Below are positions 10,366 to 22,875 of a stretch of 64,000 nt of DNA, one piece after another (the stretch's first letter is position 1; every line of letters begins with the position of its first letter). Both the position numbers and the translations under genes were made by a program. The notes under the pieces are model-generated. The model made no database searches and was not told where the DNA came from. It saw only the letters and a list, made by a program, of their open reading frames with translations. The stretch spans positions 14,899,001-14,963,000 of the forward strand of contig NC_083380.1 in the NCBI RefSeq assembly GCF_031755915.1, written 5' to 3'. This DNA comes from Ziziphus jujuba (Eukaryota; Streptophyta; Magnoliopsida; Rosales; Rhamnaceae).

Positions 10366-13300
10366 TGTAACATCCCATTCCGAAGTACATCGAAAATTTC
10401 TAAAATTTGACCAAGGTAGACGGGGTTTGACAGTTGTTGATCGAGAAGGGATTAAATATTGACTTTTTGCTCTTGATGGAATTTCACATTGACCGAGGTA
10501 TCGTTAAAAAGTACACGTTGTCACGAGTCCATAGACTAGTAGCACGTTGAAAACGGAGCTACGGTTTGAAAGTTATGAGGAAAACAAGTTGAGCTCCAAA
10601 CTGTCCAATGGGTGCCGGAGTTGACTTTTTGTTCATGCAAAGTTGAGTTTTGACTCATGCATGGTTGTGAAGTACTCATCAATACGAGTTTATAGACTAG
10701 CGACACGTCCAATTTAAACATGTGGTTTGAAAGTTGCGGAACTGTAAAGTTTTTCCGAGACAGCATTTACTATTTATGGATTTGTACGTGTGTGAACAAT
10801 GGTGCCACGTGTCAAAAAAATAGACCCACCTGTGAGTGCACAGTGGCACCCACGGGCGTTTTGACTGGCTGAGAAGGGGAGGGAGGAGAGAGTAGGAGAA
10901 GGAGGAGAGAGAGAAAGAGAGAGAAACCCAATTGGCCAACTGCCGTTCACCAATTTCTGGCCACCAGAACAGTACACGCGCCACCCTAGCTTGAAGCCCA
11001 CCTGAAAACCGGCCAGCCAGCCAAAAATCACGGCCAACCGACTTCCAACATACCCAGATCGAGACTTTTTCCGACGGCGGCGCCGATTACTTCAAACCTA
11101 GATTTCTCCATATTCCGACCTCCGTTTGCCTCACCGCCGGTCACATTGAGTCACCCATTCCCTGATCTACCTTCCCACCAAAAATCACGACCAATGGCCA
11201 CCGACGCGCTGCCGGCGGTGGCAGATTCCGGTGATCACGGCGGCTCACCGGAAAACCCAATTCCGGTGAGTTTCCGATCACCACACCTATCCTTCCCCAC
11301 TAATTCAACCTCCCTAAACCCAAATCCGAGGTCGTTTTCCTCCAATTTGCGATGGATTAAGAGAATCGAGGACTTGAGTTCTGAGAGCTTCCCAGCGAGA
11401 TCCCGGCCACCACGGGTTCGATCTCCGGGAGGTAAGCCTCAATCCGTGATCCTCGTTCCATAAGTTTCGTTTCGGTATATTACTCACAAATTTTGGTTAA
11501 CGTTTGTGTTAAACCCCCCCAGATACCGGATATTATTTATCCGAATAAAATATTAATTTATTTGAGATTGTGTAATATTGTTGTTTTAGGAGCACGTGTG
11601 CATCATAGAATTGATCTCATGGAGGATCTTAGGTTAATTACGTGCTCGAGGTGAGTGATCCACATTCAAAATTATTTTGGGATGTTAAAATATATATATT
11701 TTGTGTTAATTGATTATTTGAAAAATATGTTTGATGTGTTGAATATTTAGTAAATTTATATTTGGAATTTTGATGCCAAAATTGAATGTAATTAAATATT
11801 TGTACATTATAAAATATTTTGGTTTTAAGGAATTTGAGATTTTGGTAATTATTATAAAATTTCATTGTTGGAATATTTTATAATGGAATATTTCAAAAAT
11901 ATGTTTATGTGTTCAATATTACGAGAATTTCTATCTAGAATTGTATTGCCAATTTATAATGTTTTTAATATATGTTTTGGTGCCAAAAGAATATATTTGG
12001 AAATTTAAAAAAATTGTGGTTTTGATTTATTTTAATTATTGCTATGGTTATTATTCAATTATTGTGCACAATTATATGAGTTAATTATATATGAAATTTA
12101 TATAGTTTTCATATTACTGATTTAAATTGATTTTTGAGAAATTGAGAAAAATATGGATTTAAATTATTATGTTTTAAAAATATTTATGCATTGAAATATT
12201 AATGGCTTGACCTTATGCCAATGAAAAATTTGTATATTCAAATTGATGGATTTGAACTTGATGGATTTTAAAGTGATGGATTTATGATGAGGATTAAAGA
12301 AAAATATGGAAATGTGAGTTTGAAAAATGGTATAATTCTCATGGTGAATTTTGGAAAAAAATTGCGTATTTTAATAATAAAATTGGTTATTTGTTTTAAA
12401 CGCACTCATACAGTACTGGTGTTCTGTACTGTATATGTGGATGAATGCGCAAGTTATAATGTCTCTCGTGAGTTACCATCGGACCGAGGGCAGGCAAATT
12501 TTATCTAGTGCACATAAGCAGCCCCCCTCCATGGCCGAGTTGACGGTTTAAGCAGCGGCGCTGTCGGGATGCCGAAGCGAACGTATGCAAGTTTCTCTCT
12601 TTAACCTCCCTCCAGATGGTGCTCGGGACGCTGGGTATCATAGGGCATCACTGGTATATAGTGTGGTGTGTCAAGTTATTTTCTCGATACGAATTTCAAA
12701 CCAAAATGCTTTAAAATCGTATTTAAATTAAATGTATTTAATTTGTTTTATCATCTATTTCTAATTAGTATTTTCTAAAATATAATTATTTATATTTTAT
12801 GTCACTTATTTTAAATCAATATTTTTAAAATGCATCTTGCTGTATTTTTATTATATAGATTGGTTAAATATTTTAAAATGAATTTTTATAATATTTTTAC
12901 CATTTATTTTACATGACTGTTTGTAATTATTTAAATTATATTTTTGATATTGTTTATTTTAGTTTATTAAATCAAATTTTATGAATTATATGTTGAATTT
13001 CACTTTTATGTTATATTTCTTTAATGCAAGTATCCTAAATTTATTTTATTATATTTTATTTATATTTGGATTATTTAAATTTTATTAAATTAATTATTAC
13101 TTGATTTTTGGGGCATAAAAGATTGGGTTTTGCGAAAATGTTTTAAAAAGGGAACTTTTCCAAAAGGAGTGAATGGTAAGAATTTTGAGAGAAAATATTA
13201 TTTTCAATTAATTATTATTTATTTACTTATTTATTCTTAATTAATCAAATGTGCTATAATTATCATTACTATTATAATTGTACAATAGATAGGGTCACTC

Positions 13301-13766
13301 ACTAAGATGATTAGCATCTCATATTTTTAAATTTCGTTCCTCTAGGTACAAGGATTGGTAGACGTTCGTCCGGAGCGAGCTTAATCTTCGTTGCTGTCGT
13401 ATTTCGAGGAGTTCTCTTTATTTTCATTTATTTCTATTATAATATTTCTTTCATCCTTGTTGTATAACTTCCATACTTAATTGTACTCTATGAAACTTTG
13501 TACACTGTCTTGGACATTTATTTATTAATTATGCACTGATTTCTTATTATTCATTTGGAGTTTTGCAGATTTGTGGAATTAAATTGTAGTAATGTGGGAG
13601 GAATAATGTGGTGTATATAGAAGTGTGTTTTCAGTGCAGGAAAATTGTGATAAGTCCAACCCTTAGAGAAGGTTCTACTGGATTTTCCATTGGAGGATCC
13701 GATAGAATTTCTCTGGGATCAAAACTTGTCTAGGATTCCAATGAAAAATTTTAGACGGGTCCTGAT
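10366..13766 (+). mobile_element. Solo LTR (about 3.4 kb) of a long-LTR retrotransposon
   Basis: The element starts TGTAACATCCC at 10366 and ends at about 13766 (GACGGGTCCTGATA), matching the LTR end at window position 49. The flanking pentamers are TATAA (10361-10365) and GATAA (13767-13771), a 4/5 match consistent with an aged 5-bp target-site duplication. Inside there is a GC-rich leader-like part (10.8-11.5 kb) and then very AT-rich sequence, with no gag or pol. No second TGTAACATCCC copy occurs in the window, so it is best read as a solo LTR left by recombination. A non-autonomous element with unrecognised internal structure remains possible. Short open frames in the GC-rich part show no family resemblance. 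Confidence 0.65.
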
Positions 13767-13771
13767 AGATA

Positions 13772-14660
13772 ATCCAATAGCAAATATCAAAATTGATAAT
13801 GAAATCTAATGCCAAATTTTATCTATGATAAATTTAAAGTCAAATTTTGCACCAGTGTACCTTTAATACGATTTACTATTTTTTTTTAAAATATAATTTT
13901 GCTATTTATACCATTTTATCAAGTAAATTTTAATTAAAATATTTAATTATATTATTTTTTATTTTAAAATTTTTAAAATAAAATTTTTAATAATAATATT
14001 TAACTAGTAGATTTTATTAATAATTATTTATTAATAATAATAAATAATATTTTTAATTACAAAATCCACATGAGGGATTATTACTATGCCAAAATTATAT
14101 GAGCCACTGAGATGCTTCCACACACTATAAAAAAATATTCATTGCAACTAACAAATTCCATTAAAAAAAATAAAAACAAAAAAAATAAAATTAATATAAA
14201 ATAAAAATAAGCAGAAAGCTTCCTGACACGTTCAATTCAAGCCACAAAATTTTCTTCTCCGTTTTTTTTTTTTTTTCTTATAGGTAAATAATCCACAAAA
14301 AATTTCCTGATTTTTTTGGTTCATCGCTAATTCCAATTTTGCATGTACTAAATCGTTGCTTAAAATTTATTAAAAAAAAAAAAAAACAAGTTGAATATAA
14401 AATATGATTCATTTATTATATTCAATTTGTAGCATTACTAGGGATTTTTATTCGGATTATCTAGTCCCATCTGTTAATCATCTACAGTTTCTTTCCGTCT
14501 GGGCCCATTTTTTACTCATAAAAAAAATAAAATTTGTAGCGTTACTGTACAAGTACAAAACATAAAAGCGACAAGCTTATATTAAATTTTTTTATTTGTA
14601 AAAAACTGAAACGAAAATCCATACCAGTAGTTTTGCAATCCACTCGGTAAGACAAAAAAA
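13772..14660. other. AT-rich spacer before the PAP-like gene
   Basis: No gene was recognised. The last 100 bases would be the promoter/leader of the broken PAP-like gene. Confidence 0.5.
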
Positions 14661-14664
14661 ATGA

Positions 14665-16400
14665 ATGGATCAGGATCAAAGATCAAAACTTTCAGCAGCA
14701 GCATTGGCAAACAGCAATGGGTTCTTAAGCTGCAACCTTCTAGCTGTTTTCCACCACTTTTCCCATCTGGGTTGCTTCAAATTCATCTCAAACATCCTTC
14801 AGACCCTCAAATTTCCCTCTCCAATTTCCATCCCAATCCAAGGCCATAAAACCAAATCTCCTCAGATTTCACGGAGCAAGAACATGGGCAACCCTCAATG
14901 AAAAAAACCCAAGTGTCACAACCCCTCTTGTTGTCCAGGTACCACAGTCTAAAAGAGTATGCTTTTTCCCTTTATTGTTTTGGATCCAAACCCTTTTGTT
15001 TTTAGCTATAGTTCCTTCGTTTGCTTCTTCAAGTTTGCTTATTTTGAAATTTTGATTGAGCAATGTTGTTGTTGTGATTAAGGAAGTTGAGGAGAGTGTG
15101 AAAGTGCTAAAGAATGCTGCAAAAACGAGAAAAGATGCGGCTGAGGAGATTATATCAGCCATGTCTGTCATCGAGAAGGCGAAACTCGACCGCTCGGAGT
15201 TTCTTCAAGCACTTGGTGGTTCAGAGTCTCCAGGAAGAACTTGGATGCTCATTTTTGCTGCTGAGGTTGATTTTAAGTCCATTTCAAATTGTTTTGTGTG
15301 CTTATTAATGGTGATTTTATCTTAGAATTGTCCGTATGAAAATATTTATTCTCTGGATTGCAGAAGAAATTGAAGGGTGGTCGTTACTTCCCTCTTACTG
15401 CTGTTCAGAGATTCGATGCTGCTGTAAGCCTTTTTTCATCTCTGCTTACTTTCATTTCTTCTTTCTTACAGCTTATTTGGTAAAAAGCTTTTGTAGAAGA
15501 CTAGTCAAAGTTAACAAAATAAAGAGGATATGAATCTGAGGCTGTATTTAGTTGGGCTTATACCTTCTTAGAGCATGCTATGCCTTATAGAGTCTGGAGC
15601 AAAATGATAAAGTCTGAAGTAATGGATATTGAATTAGAGGTGTAAAAGCCTGGCAAGTGGTCTTGAAATAATTTCCAACCAAACAAAGTTTTTGTTGGGA
15701 ATAAGTTATGACCATTTTTGTTAACTTAAATTTTGTTGCCTAAATCCATATTCATAGTGACCTTTTAGTCACAAAAAATGTACAGTTTCTAACAATCTCT
15801 TAACCCATGTCAATGATTTCATATTCAGAATATCTAAATGTTTACTTTAAGTTAGCCCTCTTAAGATCTTAACATTGCCCCTTTATTCAAACAAGTTTTT
15901 ATATCGTTTTTTGTTTTGTCATTTGTGATTTTTCTATGTGAGAAAGTATCATTTTAGGGATGAACTTGCCTGAACATTACTGATGGAAATTGAATTGGAG
16001 ATTTAGAAAGTTTCCATTTTCAAGGTAATAAAAAAGCATTAGTTGCTTTTTGTCTTGGTTCTTGTCAGCTAACTTTAGAGACTAATAAATGCCTGGCTGT
16101 ATGCTCAGGCGAAAAGAATTGAGAATGGAGTGTATCTTGGACCTATTGGGGCCTTAACATTTGAAGGAAGATTTTCTTGGAAGAATAGAATTCTGAGTTT
16201 CATCTTTGAGTGTATTCGAATAAAAATTGGGCCTCTGAAACCTTTAGAGATCAGTCTTGGCCAAAAAGATGACAGAGATCAGTCTTGGCCAAAAAGATCC
16301 TTTCTTTATTTGGTTTTATATCGATGAGGAAATAGCAGTTGCTTGAGGCAGAAGTGGGTGGACAGTATTCTGGTGCCGATGTAGCCATATCACCCCTTGA
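14665..16400 (+). pseudogene. Broken PAP/fibrillin-domain (plastid lipid-associated) gene
   Basis: Exon-like segments at about 15058-15263, 15363-15423 and 16110-16400 read SPGRTWMLIF, then GGRYFPLTAVQRFDAA, then AKRIENGVYLGPIGALTFEG, and after a frame change FFIWFYIDEE. The order and the closing IDEE..A..RG-like region resemble the PAP/fibrillin domain of chloroplast plastoglobule proteins. A first exon with possible transit peptide may lie at 14665-14935, but its frame is unclear. Disruptions: a 28-bp direct repeat (16246-16273 and 16274-16300) shifts the frame, and a TGA follows EEIAVA where related sequence would have Arg. A second copy of the last exon lies at 19137-19480. The family name is from pattern memory; the pseudogene status is visible. 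Confidence 0.5.
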
Positions 16401-17276
16401 TTTTAGTTTTAGGATCTTAACAACAGTATGCTTGTTTGGAAAGTGTTATGGGGTTTGGATGAAATATGCTACACTGTACAGATCTTCTTTGTTCATTAGA
16501 TAATACTTACTTTGCTAAGAAACTATACACATTCAACAATTATCTTAGTCTATTCCTTATTATTTATATAGTCAACCATCTATTATAAGTGTCTCCCTTT
16601 TGTGATTGATGTATAGAGAAGGAATATTGATTTTATAGAAGCCAATTTTTGTTGGCATCATTTTGTATAGTAATATAACCCTTCATCTCTTTCACATCCC
16701 ATCTCCTACTGCTTCTTGGATTATTTTCTATGTGACATTTCTCTGTAAAGAGATAGCAGTTAGGATGAGAACACTTTCAGTTTCTGGATGAACCTGCAGA
16801 ACTCTTGCTGACTTGTCAACTCGTGACCACCTTTAGTTATAGCACATTTATGATGGCTTTTCTGACTTACAAAGCTTATTCTCTGATAGTTAGTTCAATG
16901 CTCTGGTTTACAGCTGGTTATATGTAGGTTCACGAGTTTTCACTCATTAACTTCCATTGAACATTTAGAGCTAGTAGAAAAGTTTGTTAATTTCAAGACT
17001 AGTTTGCTGAGGAAAATTATGCATCATTTTATTCAGAAATTGCATTTAGCAGCATTCTTTTGGAAAAATCCCATATAGAAAAAAGGAAAGGGTGACTAGA
17101 CCTCTACACTAAAAACAGAACAGCGTAGGTTATATTTGGATGCATTGATGCCACAAATAGTTGCTGAAGCAAAATGCTGAATTTTGCACACAAATTTCGG
17201 AAAATTTGTATGAAATTTATTAATAATTTCCTTTCTATTCCTTTGGTTTTCCTTTGGCATCCAAATTGGCATGCAT

Positions 17277-18412
17277 TCATGGTTTGTATGCTGCCAATGA
17301 GAAAAAGTAACTGACAAAAGTACGGACATGGTCGAGGAGATTTCTCTGGGTGAAAGGCATTTTTTGATGATTGGAATATGGATGACATTCTGAGACCATT
17401 CATGGAGCAATGGGAAACTCTCCTTTTCTAGCAACTTTGTGTCTCCTACTTCTTCCATAACACCAAGCCAATAAGGTATCCAACCAACTACTAAATCCAA
17501 ATACCCTATTTTCTCTCCACCAAAAAATTTCTTCCCTTCAAGCTGCTTCTCAAGAAATGCTAGTGATTCCATAACTAAGACTTTGGCTTTCTCCTTCTCT
17601 TCTCCTTCAGCTTTCCTGGCTGCAGACACTCCAAATACAACCTGGATACAAGAGAATTGGCATACTAAGCGCCTTACTTACAGCTTCCATTATCATAACT
17701 AATCTTCATCCATGCTTAGATACAGTTGTTATACATGCACACATATGTACATATACGAGTGTTGTTCTCGTAATATTTGCATAGGAAGACCAGTTGGGCA
17801 AGTGATGACTCTTAACAATTATCACGTCATTAGGTCTCTCATTATGAATGACCTCTAGCTCATAGTTCAATTGGACATGTAGGTTATATTCGTACTGGTT
17901 TCTCATGTGGAATCATAGAAGGAATCCAATGACTACTAATTGGTATCTTTATTTATGCATCAATGACAATAGATGCATTCGCCATAGTTTCAGCATTACG
18001 GCAAACCCATGTAAAAAATATGGCAGATTTGGGTGCTCTAGCCAAAACGAATCCTAGTCCGACTCAACCGAGTGAGTGAAAGGCGTGGCAAGAGAGCAAG
18101 TTCCACTTGTGAACGATCAGCAAGGCCAGAAATGAGCTATGTCTCTTTCAGATGGATCATGAGGGAGCAAGGGGTTTTCTTTCCAGATGTCATTGACGTA
18201 CTCAGGACGACAAGGGACTTGGCAAATGGTTTGCCATCATGCATAAGAACTGGTACTTTCTTATGGACATGGTTAGACTTGAGAAGCAAGGGGCTCTTGT
18301 TTCTTAGATTTTCTTCTATAAGTTCATACTCCACACCCTTGAGCTTCAATGTCCACTGAATTCTGCAGCAGAATCGGCCATGGATTGTGGCAATCAGTGT
18401 TACTGGTCCCAT
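17277..18412 (-). pseudogene. GST copy U1: tau-class glutathione S-transferase pseudogene
   Basis: Exon 1 begins at the ATG at 18412 and exon 2 runs from about 17642 to the stop at 17277. It is clearly a tau GST ([51 protein letters not shown]). A one-base loss after SLVVL shifts exon 1, the end of exon 1 is further degraded with an in-frame stop (AHFWPC*), and another one-base loss after CLSPRE shifts the C-terminus. The catalytic Ser is also gone (IHGRFCCR where U2 has TQSLFCAR). It is closest to U2 and U3. Not functional as an enzyme. Confidence 0.85.
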
Positions 18413-19136
18413 TTTCTTGTCTAAGACTATAAGCAAACTTTGTAGCGTATTTTGTTTACTTATATAGGCCAGCACATTAAAGACTAAACAGTGTAATTCT
18501 GCTAATGGAATACAAATTTCTTACCTTTAGTGAGACTGGTCAACTATATTAAGACTCAGTTATTAAATAATGCCCATTTTATATTCTCACATATTTGCCT
18601 TGGGGGTATTTACCCAAAAAAAAAAAAAAAAAAAAAAAAATTGCAATTTCTCCCACAATTTCCAAACAAAGTCTACCACCTGATCTAATGTTTAATCTCT
18701 TTGACATCATTGCTTGCATAATATAACATTACTTTATTTATTAACTTTTTCAAATACCAATCAATGTGACAATATTCATTGATTTACGCTGTGTTCACTT
18801 GTATGAAGGCCCTGTAATTTTTTGTTAGCAAAAAACAAATGATGATCTAAATATGAATCATATTTGTATTTCAGTGTATGTACACGTATGCTTTAATCTA
18901 TCTCTCTTAACAAAATCTATGCCACAACCTTCCTTTCCTAATTATTTAAACAACAATGTATATTTTGTTTGTTTTGCCACTTATATTTCCAAGTGATGCA
19001 AAGCATCACTTTAGGGGTAAACTGCCTGAACGTTTCTGATGCAAAATGAATAGGAGCTTTGGAATTGTTTGTGTGTTAATAAAAAATAAAATAACGATGA
19101 GTTACTTTCTCCTATGTTTTGTCAACTGCAGAGACA

Positions 19137-19480
19137 TAAATGTCTGCCTTTATCGTCAGACAAAAAAGAATTGAGAGTAGAGTTCTTGTGCCAGTTGGAT
19201 CCTTAAGGTTTGAAGGCAGATTTTATTGGAAGGAAAGAATTTGGAGTTTCATCTTTGAGTACATTTCAATAAAAATTGGACCTTTTAATCCTTTAGTGAT
19301 TAGTCTTGGTCAGGAAGACCACAAAGAGACAAGCACCATGGTATGCTTTCTTTATTTGGTTTTATATTGATGAGGAAAAATCAGTTGCTCAAGGCAGAAA
19401 TGCCAAAACAACATTCTGGTTCTAGTTTTTCTGTGTCAGTCGCTACTTGATTTCTGTTTTAGGTTCTCAGCAAGATCATG
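19137..19480 (+). pseudogene. Duplicated last exon of the PAP/fibrillin-like gene
   Basis: The text RIESRVLVPVGSLRFEG, then WKERIWSFIFEYISIKIGP, parallels the last exon of the gene at 16110-16320, and the downstream DNA stays alignable with 16330-16960. A frame shift precedes FFIWFYIDEE, as in the first copy. Upstream exons are absent. This shows that the U1 GST block was duplicated together with the end of its PAP-like neighbour. Confidence 0.55.
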
Positions 19481-20519
19481 TTAATTTGGAAATGCCTATG
19501 GTTGTTGGTATGAGATGCTGCAATGCATGCAGAGATTCACTGTTTAGTAGATTATAGTTTACTTTGCCAAGGAATTATCCCCATTGAAACGTTTTCTTTG
19601 TCCATTATTTATGTAGTTAACTTTGTATGGTATTGTTTGGAGTGGTCATTTAGCTTCAGATTAGGTTTGGTTGATGCATTAGTTTGCATATGGTGGAATG
19701 CGAAGTATACACAACCCAAAACCTGTCAAGGAGACAATTTACGAATAAATGACCCCTAGGACTTGCCACCGCTTGTTAAGGTTAGTGTTTTTCAACTGTT
19801 TGAAATCAAAGATGGACTGATGCAGCAGGTTGAGGCTACATTTGCATACTCTCAATTTGACATGTGGGAATAGGTTTCCTTTCATGGTGAAGGAGGGTGT
19901 CCCTGGTGGGTAAGTCCTATCTTACTGTTGTGCATGATGTTTTCTGCTTATTCTTAAGATTGTTTGATTGATTAATGCTTTGATACTTTTAGCAGTTCAG
20001 TCTGTCTTCAATTTTTTCTCATCCCTCGTCTCGCACTTGGTTTTGTCGCACCTTTTTTCTGTTTTGAGACTAATTACGTACACATAAATCAATTGAAATT
20101 CTTGGCCTAAAAAAAAAAAAAAGAAAAGAAAAGTCAATTGAAATAAAGAAGCCTATTTTTGTTGTCATCATTTCTAGGATGGTATGTAACCCTTCTTTGA
20201 TTATTTTCTAACTGGCATTTCTTTGTTGAGAGGCAGCACTTGGGATAAGAACAATTTTATTTTCTGGATGAACCTGCAGAGCCCTTTCTGGCTTGGCTCT
20301 GTAGAATGGGGTTTGATAAAATTACCTAACCACCTCTTAGCTCTATCACTCTTTCCTTGCGATGTGATTCCCAAGTAATGAAGCTTAATCTCCGGTAGTT
20401 AGTAATGCTTTGATTTAGAACTTGTTTTATATATGGATCAAGAGTTTTCATTCTAAATTGTCCTTTGTGATCCTTGAGTACATTGATGAATAAATTGTGC
20501 CAAGCAGCTTTACTTATGC

Positions 20520-20590
20520 CATTTTCTTGTCTGATTTAGATGCAAATTTTGTAGCTTTAATTTTGTGTATTTATAAGATATTCATCAACC
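20520..20590 (-). pseudogene. GST copy U1b: promoter and start codon only, gene body deleted
   Basis: On the minus strand this stretch reads TTATAAATACACAAAA, later GACAAGAAAATGG. This is the same TATA box, leader and start context seen before GST U1 and U2. Directly after ATGG the sequence turns into the region that lies downstream of the other GST copies. A deletion has thus fused the start codon to the 3' flank and removed both exons and the intron. Confidence 0.6.
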
Positions 20591-20734
20591 ACAGAAATCC
20601 CACCTGCAAGAATGTTTCTCGCAATTGCAACACACCAAGACTAATTAGCATATGCCATGGAATAGAAATTTTTAACCATTGGAGACACTGCTTGACATTT
20701 CCAAGTCATTTTAATCATTAAAAAAGTGAATTTT

Positions 20735-21352
20735 AATTATGCTTTCTGTCACAATATTGGCTTGTTTGGGTTGGGTTTTCTTGAGAAAATTCAAATTCAT
20801 ATATTTCTCCCACAATTGCCTTTAAAATCTTGACTAAAAATGAAATAAAGCAGATAAGTCTGAATGTGTAAAAAATTTCATCATTTTCGAAGGTGCAGCA
20901 TGAAGCAATAATTTGAACCAGACAAAAGAAAAAAAGAAAAAAAAAAAAGAAAAAGAAATGTCTCCCACGTAATCCCCTTTTGAATCTTCCACAAGTTGAG
21001 AGAAGCAAGCCTTAGCAGGCATAAAAATTAAAAAATTGCAACCATTTAAGTACTTATTAAATTGAACATGAATTAAATATTCAAGGATAATTAAGAGCAG
21101 GAGAGATCGTCGTCTATACAGCGAGTGAGAATAGGGGATTACGTGGGAGACTTTGTCTTTTGGTCTGGTTCAAATTTTTGCTGAATGCTACATCTTGGTA
21201 AATGATAAAATTTTGTACATATTCAGACTTATCTGCCTTATTTTATTTTTACTGAATATTTTAAAAGCAAATTGTGGGAGAAATATATAAATTTGAATTT
21301 TCTGAAGAAAACCCAACCCAAACAAGACAATATTGTGAGAGAAAATATAATG
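20735..21352. repeat. Large imperfect inverted repeat (arms about 20735-20981 and 21131-21352)
   Basis: The two arms are reverse complements over more than 200 bases with scattered mismatches. Shared landmarks include GTTTGGGTTGGGTTTTCTT, ATATTTCTCCCACAATT and TCTCCCACGTAATCCCC. The left arm carries an A-rich insertion near 20928-20956. The spacer is about 150 bp. A transcript across it could fold into a long hairpin. No terminal target-site duplication was recognised, so it may be an inverted duplication of GST-block sequence rather than a foldback transposon. Confidence 0.8.
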
Positions 21353-21901
21353 GAGTAACCTGTTTAATGTGTAAATGTCTTGGAAAAGTCGAGCAGTATC
21401 ACCAATGGTTGAACATTTCTAATCCATGGGGTGTGTGTGTGTACATATATAAATTATCCATGTTACAACCAAAAAAAAGAATACAACAAAAAATATCAAT
21501 GTCCAGCTTTATATATTATATTTATTATAATTAAAAATAATAAAAGTTTGAGAGGGGCGAATTCATCATCAAGATGTCCTGGAAAGATGAAAACTTTGTC
21601 TTTTACTAATTAGAAATGGTTGAAAAAAATGTCCAAAAATAAATAAAAGGTGTTTGAGCTGCGTAGGGTAGTTGTTTTTGCTTTTTTCTTAATTATTAAT
21701 TATTTTATTTTTTGGTTTAGAATATGAATATCTGTGATTTTAGGTTGGTTAATTTGAAGGTATACCTAAATAACAACTTAATAAAATTAAAAAAAAAAAG
21801 AGTATAATTAACTATACGTACATGCATTTTAAAATTTTATATAATGTATATATGTATATCTATATGTGTGATGTTTTATTTGATTTGATTATTATTATTA
21901 T

Positions 21902-21903
<2 letters not shown>

Positions 21904-21941
<38 letters not shown>
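21904..21941. repeat. CT microsatellite
   Basis: About 18 CT units, ending in TTTCTCTCGC. Confidence 0.9.
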
Positions 21942-21947
<6 letters not shown>

Positions 21948-22059
21948 GCTTTGTGTACATATTTAGCGGAATAGATGTACAAATGAAATAGCTACATAAA
22001 TAAACTTCTGCTATTCATGCACACACAAAAGCCACATTACCATCGCTTAGTATCCAGTC

Positions 22060-22875
22060 CTAGAAGGTATATTCTCGAATCTCTATTTTCTCAAGCTCCA
22101 TCTCATTGATAATTTCTTCTACCATGATGATGCTCATTCTTCTCCTCCCCTTTAATCCGTTTTGTCTAGATTGGCTCCTCTTATCATTGTTAAAGAATGT
22201 TTCCTCATCTTCACCTATCAGTAAGACCCTTGTCATTTGCTTAGCCAATGTTTCTTGATTTGCAAGCAAACTCTCTAATTCAACCAAAGAACGTTGAATT
22301 TGCCAATCTTAGATTTTGGCAGTAAAACCTCTATATTCAGGCCTCATTCCATGTGAATAATACTCCTTTTCATTGTGGACTCTGAAAACTTAGTTGTGGG
22401 ATCTAGTTCTGAATTCTGATGGCATAGAAATTTTACCTTGTGAAAATACTAACGGATGGTCATTTCTCTTTGAGTCACTGACATAAACTCGTTCTGAAAT
22501 AACTGTAACCTTGTGTTGACAATTTTAACCGAGAAGGGCGATGCTAAGGTGTCCCACGCTTCCTTTCGTGTCTCAGCCTCTTTGATATACTCAAATATTT
22601 AGTCCTTTATGGTCATCATAATCACAAATAATGCCTTACCAGCTTTGATATTCCGTTTCTTCAAAGCTATGGCATTCTCTGATGGTGGCTCGACCTCATT
22701 GGCCTCCAACAATCTCCCAAAGATCTTATCCCTTCAAATAAGATTTCATACATGTCGACCACATGTTGTAATTTCGATTGTTAAGCTTCCTCCTACCTCT
22801 CATCATCTGAAGGTCTCCCATTATGGTTTTTTCACAGCCTCTGTGAAGTCTCACTTCACACTTACCATCCTTTAG
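22060..22875 (-). pseudogene. Copia-type gag (UBN2-like) remnant in the U2 block
   Basis: On the minus strand, from 22875 downward, fragments resemble plant Copia gag: NYNMWSTCMKSYLKGQDLWE, then after several stops GLRPEYRGF, then LVELESLLANQETLAKQM and a basic stretch. Stops and frame shifts are frequent, and no protease, integrase or reverse transcriptase follows. Related remnants occupy the matching place in GST blocks U4 (43440-43960) and U6 (54500-54990). The insertion therefore predates those duplications. Confidence 0.65.

Noticed and set aside
10536..11037. Overlapping minus-strand open frames in the solo LTR
   Set aside because: Different frames over the same GC-rich LTR segment, with no conserved protein features.
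11146..11463. 105-codon open frame in the solo LTR
   Set aside because: It lies in the GC-rich, Pro/Ser-coding part of the LTR and has no recognisable domain; likely chance in GC-rich sequence.
22609..22875. Plus-strand open frame in the U2 block
   Set aside because: It is the antisense of the Copia gag remnant.
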